From: Odontesthes bonariensis
Lineage: Eukaryota; Chordata; Actinopteri; Atheriniformes; Atherinopsidae
Reading direction: 5' to 3'
Length of the DNA: 64,000 nt
NCBI RefSeq assembly: GCF_027942865.1
Contig: NC_134516.1
Coordinates: forward strand, 26,234,822-26,298,821
Made by a program: the position numbers and the translations under genes
Shown: positions 1 to 7,409 of the stretch, one piece after another
Position numbering within the stretch: position 1 is the first letter of the stretch
Layout of the letters: the number at the start of each line of letters is the position of its first letter
Notes under the pieces: model-generated
The model's input: the letters and a program-made list of their open reading frames with translations, nothing else
Told to the model about the DNA's origin: nothing
Database searches by the model: none

Positions 1-261
1 GACTTGTAAAATAGAACTATACTGTTTAGAGAAGACGCAGTTTATGAGCATGTCGTGGGATTGAGCTTCCCTGGTTTCTCTATATGACAACGGACACAAA
101 ACTACACACAGGGAACAGAGGAGCTTGACAGACAGTTATCTGAGAGTCCCATTTTCAGCTGCAGAGAACAATCACATCAGGGAAGTCAACGTGCAGGCTC
201 AACAGCAGCCTCTCAAGCCAGCTCTCTGGTAAAAATAGGGGAAACGTATGGTTCCAGCACC

Positions 262-274
262 TATATAACATATA
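262..274 (+). promoter_or_regulatory. TATA-like element at -31 to -19 of plus 5S (representative)
   Basis: TATATAACATATA precedes the plus gene of unit 1. TATA-like elements near -30 are known to set the start site and strength of animal 5S genes alongside the internal TFIIIA control region. The first base is T in units 1-5, 9-13, 20, 62, 66 and 72, and C in the others (CATATAA...). The site is repeated at the same offset in every unit. Confidence 0.7.
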
Positions 275-292
275 TTTGTCACAGGGACTGTG

Positions 293-412
293 GCTTACGG
301 CCACACCGCCCTGAACACGCCCGATCTCGTCCGATCTCGGAAGCCAAGCAGGGTCGGGCCTGGTTAGTACTTGGTTGGGGGACCGCTTGGGAATACCAGG
401 TGCTGTAAGCTT
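293..412 (+). rRNA. 5S ribosomal RNA, plus type, unit 1
   Basis: 5S rRNA of the large ribosomal subunit, transcribed by RNA polymerase III through TFIIIA. Length is 120 nt including two 3' T. Helix I closes as GCTTAC/GTAAGC. Box A (about 50-64), the intermediate element (67-72) and box C (80-97) are at standard positions. Plus-type diagnostic bases are G16, C30, C40, G47, G60 and T95. This copy is unusual in having A83T and A88G, both in box C, the latter in the GAGA loop of helix IV, so TFIIIA binding and RNA folding may be reduced. Only unit 9 shares these changes. Confidence 0.93.
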
Positions 413-416
413 TTTT
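411..416 (+). terminator. Pol III terminator of plus 5S, T6 (representative)
   Basis: A run of six T follows GTAAGC at the 3' end of the plus gene, then a pyrimidine-rich stretch (ctcttctctct). T-runs of four or more are the standard RNA polymerase III stop signal. It is the same in all units except 4 and 12, where a base is inserted before the run. Confidence 0.85.
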
Positions 417-708
417 CTCTTCTCTCTGCGGCCTGCATGTAACATCTGACCATCACCGTGTGCCACACAGACACCAGGAAGTTAACCAGCTTGGGCTGCT
501 GCTGATTGGTTGGCAGACACCTCTGTTTCTGTTTGGCTCTCAGTCTCCATGTTGCTGATCCTGGATCTGCTGAGATGTCCCAGGCCATTGTTGGCTTTGA
601 TCCTCATACATTTAACTTTGTCCTCAGAAAGGACAAGTTCCAAAAAGTCAAACAGGGACTAGTTTTGCATTTGACGTAGCCAAACTGCATGCGCCTGGAG
701 AAGCCAAA
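413..708. other. Convergent spacer between 3' ends of plus and minus 5S (representative, 296 bp)
   Basis: This non-coding spacer holds the plus terminator, a polypyrimidine stretch, a CTG-rich stretch with an ATTGG motif, a 10-bp imperfect hairpin (614-639), and a T5 and T4 run on the minus strand. Its length is the same in every unit, apart from one extra base in units 4 and 12. Variants seen are gcgg/gtgg, catcacc/cattacc, ccagg/ccaag and ccatgtt/ccatctt near the plus side; the half nearer the minus gene looked invariant. No gene is recognised in it. Confidence 0.85.
614..639. other. Hairpin in convergent spacer (representative)
   Basis: AAC-t-TTGTCCT and AGGACAA-GTT form ten base pairs with one bulge around the loop CAGAA. 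It is the same in every unit I read and lies between the two 3' ends. Its role is unknown. It could stall or process read-through transcripts from either gene, or be a chance dyad fixed by array homogenisation. Confidence 0.5.
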
Positions 709-709
709 A
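706..709 (-). terminator. Pol III terminator of minus 5S, T4 in a stem-loop (representative)
   Basis: The minus gene ends GTAAGC, then C, then TTTT. The four T form the loop of a perfect inverted repeat (AAGCC/GGCTT, 701-714). T4 is the minimal vertebrate Pol III terminator. A T5 run on the same strand at 642-646, about 60 bases downstream, could act as a backup. Confidence 0.7.
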
Positions 710-828
710 GGCTTACAGCACCTGGTATTCCCAGGCGGTCTCCCATCCAAGTACTAACCAGGCCCGACTCTGCTTGGCTTCTGAGATCTGACGAGATCAG
801 GCGTGTTCAGGGTGGTGTGGCCGTAAGC
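709..828 (-). rRNA. 5S ribosomal RNA, minus type, unit 1
   Basis: Second 5S type, inverted relative to the plus gene; matches the minus consensus. Diagnostic bases are A16, T30, A40, A47, A60, C95 and C119. Box C is of the usual vertebrate form (GACCGCCTGG). Box A has AAGCAGAGTC in place of the usual AAGCAGGGTC. U30-A47 replaces the C30-G47 pair of the plus type, so helix III still pairs, but A60 faces C18 in helix II. It could be a second expressed 5S type (animals have oocyte and somatic types) or a weakly constrained variant; the sequence alone does not decide. Confidence 0.92.
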
Positions 829-853
829 CAGCAATGGAATCACAAACCAGCTC

Positions 854-859
854 TTTATA
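854..859 (-). promoter_or_regulatory. TATAAA at -31 to -26 of minus 5S (representative)
   Basis: On the minus strand TATAAA lies at -31 to -26 from the first base of minus gene 1, the same distance as in the plus gene, although the surrounding sequence is unrelated. I found it unchanged in all units read. It supports the minus copies being promoter-bearing genes and not processed or promoterless pseudogenes. Confidence 0.75.
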
Positions 860-876
860 GATTCTGAAACAGAATC
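860..876. repeat. 7-bp palindrome next to minus TATA box (representative)
   Basis: GATTCTG and CAGAATC flank a three-base loop, AAA or AGA according to unit. The palindrome touches the upstream edge of the minus TATAAA. It could form a small cruciform or serve as a protein site; no factor is assigned. It is present in every unit, with one arm altered in units 35 and 37 and a change at 63376 in unit 71. Confidence 0.6.
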
Positions 877-1182
877 TGTTATTGTATTCCGACTTGTAAA
901 ATAGAACTATACTGTTTAGAGAAGACGCAGTTTATGAGCATGTCGTGGGATTGAGCTTCCCTGGTTTCTCTATATGACAACGGACACAAAACTACACACA
1001 GGGAACAGAGGAGCTTGACAGACAGTTATCTGAGAGTCCCATTTTCAGCTGCAGAGAACAATCACATCAGGGAAGTCAACGTGCAGGCTCAACAGCAGCC
1101 TCTCAAGCCAGCTCTCTGGTAAAAATAGGGGAAACGTATGGTTCCAGCACCTATATAACATATATTTGTCACAGGGACTGTG

Positions 1183-1292
1183 GCTTACGGCCACACCGCC
1201 CTGGACACGCCCGATCTCGGAAGCCAAGCAGGGTCGGGCCTGGTTAGTACTTGGATGGGAGACCGCTTGGGAATACCAGGTGCTGTAAGCTT
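1183..1292 (+). pseudogene. 5S rRNA plus type with 10-nt deletion, unit 2
   Basis: One period of the 10-nt direct repeat CCGATCTCGT/CCGATCTCGG (about 29-48) is lost, which removes most of helix III and loop C. A22G is also present. Box A, intermediate element and box C remain whole, so it may still be transcribed, but the RNA should not fold as normal 5S. Helix III and loop C are a known ribosomal protein and TFIIIA contact region. Unit 10 is identical. Confidence 0.88.
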
Positions 1293-1588
1293 TTTTCTCT
1301 TCTCTCTGCGGCCTGCATGTAACATCTGACCATCACCGTGTGCCACACAGACACCAGGAAGTTAACCAGCTTGGGCTGCTGCTGATTGGTTGGCAGACAC
1401 CTCTGTTTCTGTTTGGCTCTCAGTCTCCATGTTGCTGATCCTGGATCTGCTGAGATGTCCCAGGCCATTGTTGGCTTTGATCCTCATACATTTAACTTTG
1501 TCCTCAGAAAGGACAAGTTCCAAAAAGTCAAACAGGGACTAGTTTTGCATTTGACGTAGCCAAACTGCATGCGCCTGGAGAAGCCAAA

Positions 1589-1708
1589 AGGCTTACAGCA
1601 CCTGGTATTCCCAGGCGGTCTCCCATCCAAGTACTAACCAGGCCCTACTCTGCTTGGCTTCTGAGATCTGACGAGATCGGGCGTGTTCAGGGTGGTGTGG
1701 CCGTAAGC
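1589..1708 (-). rRNA. 5S ribosomal RNA, minus type, unit 2
   Basis: Differs from the minus consensus at T30C and C63A. T30C brings back the plus-type base but, with A47 kept, breaks the 30-47 pair. It is the only diagnostic site at which a minus gene carries the plus base. Confidence 0.9.
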
Positions 1709-2062
1709 CAGCAATGGAATCACAAACCAGCTCTTTATAGATTCTGAAACAGAATCTGTTATTGTATTCCGACTTGTAAAATAGAACTATACTGTTTAGA
1801 GAAGACGCAGTTTATGAGCATGTCGTGGGATTGAGCTTCCCTGGTTTCTCTATATGACAACGGACACAAAACTACACACAGGGAACAGAGGAGCTTGACA
1901 GACAGTTATCTGAGAGTCCCATTTTCAGCTGCAGAGAACAATCACATCAGGGAAGTCAACGTGCAGGCTCAACAGCAGCCTCTCAAGCCAGCTCTCTGGT
2001 AAAAATAGGGGAAACGTATGGTTCCAGCACCTATATAACATATATTTGTCACAGGGACTGTG

Positions 2063-2182
2063 GCTTACGGCCACACCGCCCTGAACACGCCCGATCTCGT
2101 CCGATCTCGGAAGCCAAGCAGGGTCGGGCCTGGTTAGTACTTGGATGGGAGACCGCTTGGGAATACCAGGTGCTGTAAGCTT
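2063..2182 (+). rRNA. 5S ribosomal RNA, plus type, unit 3
   Basis: Plus consensus. Short upstream spacer with T at -31; the downstream spacer has ccatctt, shared with units 5, 11 and 13. Confidence 0.95.
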
Positions 2183-2478
2183 TTTTCTCTTCTCTCTGCG
2201 GCCTGCATGTAACATCTGACCATCACCGTGTGCCACACAGACACCAGGAAGTTAACCAGCTTGGGCTGCTGCTGATTGGTTGGCAGACACCTCTGTTTCT
2301 GTTTGGCTCTCAGTCTCCATCTTGCTGATCCTGGATCTGCTGAGATGTCCCAGGCCATTGTTGGCTTTGATCCTCATACATTTAACTTTGTCCTCAGAAA
2401 GGACAAGTTCCAAAAAGTCAAACAGGGACTAGTTTTGCATTTGACGTAGCCAAACTGCATGCGCCTGGAGAAGCCAAA

Positions 2479-2598
2479 AGGCTTACAGCACCTGGTATTC
2501 CCAGGCGGTCTCCCATCCAAGTACTAACCAGGCCCGACTCTGCTTGGCTTCTGAGATCTGACGAGATCAGGCGTGTTCAGGGTGGTGTGGCCGTAAGC
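2479..2598 (-). rRNA. 5S ribosomal RNA, minus type, unit 3
   Basis: Minus consensus. Confidence 0.94.
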
Positions 2599-2952
2599 CA
2601 GCAATGGAATCACAAACCAGCTCTTTATAGATTCTGAAACAGAATCTGTTATTGTATTCCGACTTGTAAAATAGAACTATACTGTTTAGAGAAGACGCAG
2701 TTTATGAGCATGTCGTGGGATTGAGCTTCCCTGGTTTCTCTATATGACAACGGACACAAAACTACACACAGGGAACAGAGGAGCTTGACAGACAGTTATC
2801 TGAGAGTCCCATTTTCAGCTGCAGAGAACAATCACATCAGGGAAGTCAACGTGCAGGCTCAACAGCAGCCTCTCAAGCCAGCTCTCTGGTAAAAATAGGG
2901 GAAACGTATGGTTCCAGCACCTATATAACATATATTTGTCACAGGGACTGTG

Positions 2953-3072
2953 GCTTACGGCCACACCGCCCTGAACACGCCCGATCTCGTCCGATCTCGG
3001 AAGCCAAGCAGGGTCGGGCCTGGTTAGTACTTGGATGGGAGACCGCTTGGGAATACCAGGTGCTGTAAGTAT
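2953..3072 (+). rRNA. 5S ribosomal RNA, plus type, unit 4
   Basis: The 3' end reads GTAAGTA before the T6 run (C118T plus one extra base). G1 would pair with U118 as a wobble and the RNA would end one base later. Internal promoter intact. Shared with unit 12. Confidence 0.92.
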
Positions 3073-3369
3073 TTTTTCTCTTCTCTCTGCGGCCTGCATG
3101 TAACATCTGACCATCACCGTGTGCCACACAGACACCAGGAAGTTAACCAGCTTGGGCTGCTGCTGATTGGTTGGCAGACACCTCTGTTTCTGTTTGGCTC
3201 TCAGTCTCCATGTTGCTGATCCTGGATCTGCTGAGATGTCCCAGGCCATTGTTGGCTTTGATCCTCATACATTTAACTTTGTCCTCAGAAAGGACAAGTT
3301 CCAAAAAGTCAAACAGGGACTAGTTTTGCATTTGACGTAGCCAAACTGCATGCGCCTGGAGAAGCCAAA

Positions 3370-3489
3370 AGGCTTACAGCACCTGATATTCCCAGGCGGT
3401 CTCCCATCCAAGTACTAACCAGGCCCGACTCTGCTTGGCTTCTGAGATCTGACGAGATCAGGCGTGTTCAGGGTGGTGTGGCCGTAAGC
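3370..3489 (-). rRNA. 5S ribosomal RNA, minus type, unit 4
   Basis: C104T, which turns the G71-C104 pair of helix V into a G-U wobble. First of twelve minus genes with this change. Confidence 0.93.
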
Positions 3490-3843
3490 CAGCAATGGAA
3501 TCACAAACCAGCTCTTTATAGATTCTGAAACAGAATCTGTTATTGTATTCCGACTTGTAAAATAGAACTATACTGTTTAGAGAAGACGCAGTTTATGAGC
3601 ATGTCGTGGGATTGAGCTTCCCTGGTTTCTCTATATGACAACGGACACAAAACTACACACAGGGAACAGAGGAGCTTGACAGACAGTTATCTGAGAGTCC
3701 CATTTTCAGCTGCAGAGAACAATCACATCAGGGAAGTCAACGTGCAGGCTCAACAGCAGCCTCTCAAGCCAGCTCTCTGGTAAAAATAGGGGAAACGTAT
3801 GGTTCCAGCACCTATATAACATATATTTGTCACAGGGACTGTG

Positions 3844-3963
3844 GCTTACGGCCACACCGCCCTGAACACGCCCGATCTCGTCCGATCTCGGAAGCCAAGC
3901 AGGGTCGGGCCTGGTTAGTACTTGGATGGGAGACCGCTTGGGAATACCAGGTGCTGTAAGCTT
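3844..3963 (+). rRNA. 5S ribosomal RNA, plus type, unit 5
   Basis: Plus consensus. Downstream spacer markers gtgg and ccatctt. Confidence 0.95.
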
Positions 3964-4259
3964 TTTTCTCTTCTCTCTGTGGCCTGCATGTAACATCTGA
4001 CCATCACCGTGTGCCACACAGACACCAGGAAGTTAACCAGCTTGGGCTGCTGCTGATTGGTTGGCAGACACCTCTGTTTCTGTTTGGCTCTCAGTCTCCA
4101 TCTTGCTGATCCTGGATCTGCTGAGATGTCCCAGGCCATTGTTGGCTTTGATCCTCATACATTTAACTTTGTCCTCAGAAAGGACAAGTTCCAAAAAGTC
4201 AAACAGGGACTAGTTTTGCATTTGACGTAGCCAAACTGCATGCGCCTGGAGAAGCCAAA

Positions 4260-4379
4260 AGGCTTACAGCACCTGGTATTCCCAGGCGGTCTCCCATCCA
4301 AGTACTAACCAGGCCCGACTCTGCTTGGCTTCTGAGATCTGACGAGATCAGGCGTGTTCAGGGTGGTGTGGCCGTAAGC
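4260..4379 (-). rRNA. 5S ribosomal RNA, minus type, unit 5
   Basis: Minus consensus. Last unit before the switch to the long divergent spacer. Confidence 0.94.
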
Positions 4380-4737
4380 CAGCAATGGAATCACAAACCA
4401 GCTCTTTATAGATTCTGAAACAGAATCTGTTATTGTATTCCGACTTGTAAAATAGAACTATACTGTTTAGAGAAGACGCAGTTTATGAGCATGTCGTGGG
4501 ATTGAGCTTCCCTGGTTTCTCTATATGACAACGGACACAAAACTACACACAGGGAACAGAGGCTTTTGACAGACACTAAGTTATCTGAGAGTCCCATTTT
4601 CAGCTGCAAAGAACAATCACATCAGGGAAGTCAACGTGCAGGCTCAACAGCAGCCTCTCAAGCCAGCTCTCTGGTAAAAATAGGGGAAACGTATGGTTCC
4701 AGCACCCATATAACATATATTTGTCACAGGGACTGTG

Positions 4738-4857
4738 GCTTACGGCCACACCGCCCTGAACACGCCCGATCTCGTCCGATCTCGGAAGCCAAGCAGGGTC
4801 GGGCCTGGTTAGTACTTGGATGGGAGACCGCTTGGGAATACCAGGTGCTGTAAGCTT
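4738..4857 (+). rRNA. 5S ribosomal RNA, plus type, unit 6
   Basis: Plus consensus, preceded by the long spacer form with C at -31. Confidence 0.95.
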
Positions 4858-5153
4858 TTTTCTCTTCTCTCTGCGGCCTGCATGTAACATCTGACCATCA
4901 CCGTGTGCCACACAGACACCAGGAAGTTAACCAGCTTGGGCTGCTGCTGATTGGTTGGCAGACACCTCTGTTTCTGTTTGGCTCTCAGTCTCCATGTTGC
5001 TGATCCTGGATCTGCTGAGATGTCCCAGGCCATTGTTGGCTTTGATCCTCATACATTTAACTTTGTCCTCAGAAAGGACAAGTTCCAAAAAGTCAAACAG
5101 GGACTAGTTTTGCATTTGACGTAGCCAAACTGCATGCGCCTGGAGAAGCCAAA

Positions 5154-5263
5154 AGGCTTACAGCACCTGGTATTCCCAGGCGGTCTCCCATCCAAGTACT
5201 AACCAGGCCCGACTCTGCTTGGCTTCTGAGATCTGACGTGTTCAGGGTGGTGTGGCCGTAAGC
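5154..5263 (-). pseudogene. 5S rRNA minus type with 10-nt deletion, unit 6
   Basis: Ten bases (about 28-37) are missing, joining GAACACG to TCAGATC, so helix III and loop C are destroyed. The junction uses a CG microhomology. Box A, intermediate element, box C and TATAAA are kept. It lies in the same RNA region as the deletion in plus gene 2 but arose separately. Copied in unit 14. Confidence 0.88.
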
Positions 5264-5621
5264 CAGCAATGGAATCACAAACCAGCTCTTTATAGATTCT
5301 GAGACAGAATCTGTTATTGTATTCCGACTTGTAAAATAGAACTATACTGTTTAGAGAAGACGCAGTTTATGAGCATGTCGTGGGATTGAGCTTCCCTGGT
5401 TTCTCTATATGACAACGGACACAAAACTACACACAGGGAACAGAGGCTTTTGACAGACACTAAGTTATCTGAGAGTCCCATTTTCAGCTGCAAAGAACAA
5501 TCACATCAGGGAAGTCAACGTGCAGGCTCAACAGCAGCCTCTCAAGCCAGCTCTCTGGTAAAAATAGGGGAAACGTATGGTTCCAGCACCCATATAACAT
5601 ATATTTGTCACAGGGACTGTG

Positions 5622-5741
5622 GCTTACGGCCACACCGCCCTGAACACGCCCGATCTCGTCCGATCTCGGAAGCCAAGCAGGGTCGGGCCTGGTTAGTACT
5701 TGGATGGGAGACCGCTTGGGAATACCAGGTGCTGTAAGCTT
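5622..5741 (+). rRNA. 5S ribosomal RNA, plus type, unit 7
   Basis: Plus consensus; gtgg downstream. Confidence 0.95.
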
Positions 5742-6037
5742 TTTTCTCTTCTCTCTGTGGCCTGCATGTAACATCTGACCATCACCGTGTGCCACACAGA
5801 CACCAGGAAGTTAACCAGCTTGGGCTGCTGCTGATTGGTTGGCAGACACCTCTGTTTCTGTTTGGCTCTCAGTCTCCATGTTGCTGATCCTGGATCTGCT
5901 GAGATGTCCCAGGCCATTGTTGGCTTTGATCCTCATACATTTAACTTTGTCCTCAGAAAGGACAAGTTCCAAAAAGTCAAACAGGGACTAGTTTTGCATT
6001 TGACGTAGCCAAACTGCATGCGCCTGGAGAAGCCAAA

Positions 6038-6157
6038 AGGCTTACAGCACCTGGTATTCCCAGGCGGTCTCCCATCCAAGTACTAACCAGGCCCGACTCT
6101 GCTTGGCTTCTGAGATCTGACGAGATCAGGCGTGTTCAGGGTGGTGTGGCCGTAAGC
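6038..6157 (-). rRNA. 5S ribosomal RNA, minus type, unit 7
   Basis: Minus consensus. Confidence 0.94.
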
Positions 6158-6515
6158 CAGCAATGGAATCACAAACCAGCTCTTTATAGATTCTGAGACA
6201 GAATCTGTTATTGTATTCCGACTTGTAAAATAGAACTATACTGTTTAGAGAAGACGCAGTTTATGAGCATGTCGTGGGATTGAGCTTCCCTGGTTTCTCT
6301 ATATGACAACGGACACAAAACTACACACAGGGAACAGAGGCTTTTGACAGACACTTAGTTATCTGAGAGTCCCATTTTCAGCTGCAAAGAACAATCACAT
6401 CAGGGAAGTCAACGTGCAGGCTCAACAGCAGCCTCTCAAGCCAGCTCTCTGGTAAAAATAGGGGAAACGTATGGTTCCAGCACCCATATAACATATATTT
6501 GTCACAGGGACTGTG

Positions 6516-6635
6516 GCTTACGGCCACACCGCCCTGAACACGCCCGATCTCGTCCGATCTCGGAAGCCAAGCAGGGTCGGGCCTGGTTAGTACTTGGATG
6601 GGAGACCGCTTGGGAATACCAGGTGCTGTAAGCTT
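6516..6635 (+). rRNA. 5S ribosomal RNA, plus type, unit 8
   Basis: Plus consensus; upstream spacer has cacttag in place of cactaag. Confidence 0.95.
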
Positions 6636-6931
6636 TTTTCTCTTCTCTCTGCGGCCTGCATGTAACATCTGACCATCACCGTGTGCCACACAGACACCAG
6701 GAAGTTAACCAGCTTGGGCTGCTGCTGATTGGTTGGCAGACACCTCTGTTTCTGTTTGGCTCTCAGTCTCCATGTTGCTGATCCTGGATCTGCTGAGATG
6801 TCCCAGGCCATTGTTGGCTTTGATCCTCATACATTTAACTTTGTCCTCAGAAAGGACAAGTTCCAAAAAGTCAAACAGGGACTAGTTTTGCATTTGACGT
6901 AGCCAAACTGCATGCGCCTGGAGAAGCCAAA

Positions 6932-7051
6932 AGGCTTACAGCACCTGGTATTCCCAGGCGGTCTCCCATCCAAGTACTAACCAGGCCCGACTCTGCTTGG
7001 CTTCTGAGATCTGACGAGATCAGGCGTGTTCAGGGTGGTGTGGCCGTAAGC
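6932..7051 (-). rRNA. 5S ribosomal RNA, minus type, unit 8
   Basis: Minus consensus. Confidence 0.94.
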
Positions 7052-7409
7052 CAGCAATGGAATCACAAACCAGCTCTTTATAGATTCTGAGACAGAATCT
7101 GTTATTGTATTCCGACTTGTAAAATAGAACTATACTGTTTAGAGAAGACGCAGTTTATGAGCATGTCGTGGGATTGAGCTTCCCTGGTTTCTCTATATGA
7201 CAACGGACACAAAACTACACACAGGGAACAGAGGCTTTTGACAGACACTAAGTTATCTGAGAGTCCCATTTTCAGCTGCAAAGAACAATCACATCAGGGA
7301 AGTCAACGTGCAGGCTCAACAGCAGCCTCTCAAGCCAGCTCTCTGGTAAAAATAGGGGAAACGTATGGTTCCAGCACCTATATAACATATATTTGTCACA
7401 GGGACTGTG

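Larger units (their letters stand above)
829..1182. other. Divergent spacer between 5' ends of minus and next plus 5S (representative, 354 bp)
   Basis: This spacer carries a TATA-like element for the gene at each end. Two length forms exist: a 354-bp form with gaggagcttgacagacagtt (before plus genes 2-5 and 10-13, and in unit 1) and a 358-bp form with gaggcttttgacagacac followed by taagtt (elsewhere). Other variable sites are gacagac/gagagac, ctgcaaag/ctgcagag and the first base of the plus TATA. No RNA or protein gene is recognised in it. Confidence 0.85.
165..7281. repeat. 8-unit block duplication, copy 1 (7,117 bp)
   Basis: Rare markers here recur 7,117 bp to the right in the same order: box C changes in unit 1, a 10-nt deletion in plus gene 2, an altered 3' end in plus gene 4, a 10-nt deletion in minus gene 6 and a cacttag spacer variant in unit 8. 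The left edge is bracketed between base 164, where units 1 and 9 differ, and base 262, the first shared rare base. The edges given are therefore uncertain by about 100 bp. Confidence 0.9.

Noticed and set aside
71-81. CTGGTTTCTCT resembles the 5' part of U5 snRNA, and fish 5S units can be linked to U snRNA genes
   Set aside because: The match is about 11 bases. The following U5 loop 1 and Sm-site sequences are absent, so it is probably chance.
155-466. Recurrent open frames of 60-144 codons on both strands in each unit (about 95 codons on plus; 74 and 103 on minus)
   Set aside because: They overlap the 5S genes and spacers, repeat only because the unit repeats, and change with neutral spacer variants. 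They show no known domain, and the frames are explained by the rRNA sequence.
663-670. TTTTGCAT as an octamer-like site (ATGCAAAA) in the convergent spacer
   Set aside because: One mismatch to the octamer, placed downstream of both genes, with no partner proximal element.
700-716. GGCTTTTGG-like stretch after the minus gene recalls the 5' end of U2 snRNA
   Set aside because: Only a few bases match and no branch-recognition or Sm sequence follows. The stretch is explained as the 3' end of the minus 5S and its terminator.
709-828. Minus copies treated wholesale as pseudogenes
   Set aside because: They keep full length, TATAAA at -31, normal box C, a T-run and a compensated helix III. G60A and the C18-A60 mismatch leave the question open, but the sequence does not establish loss of function.
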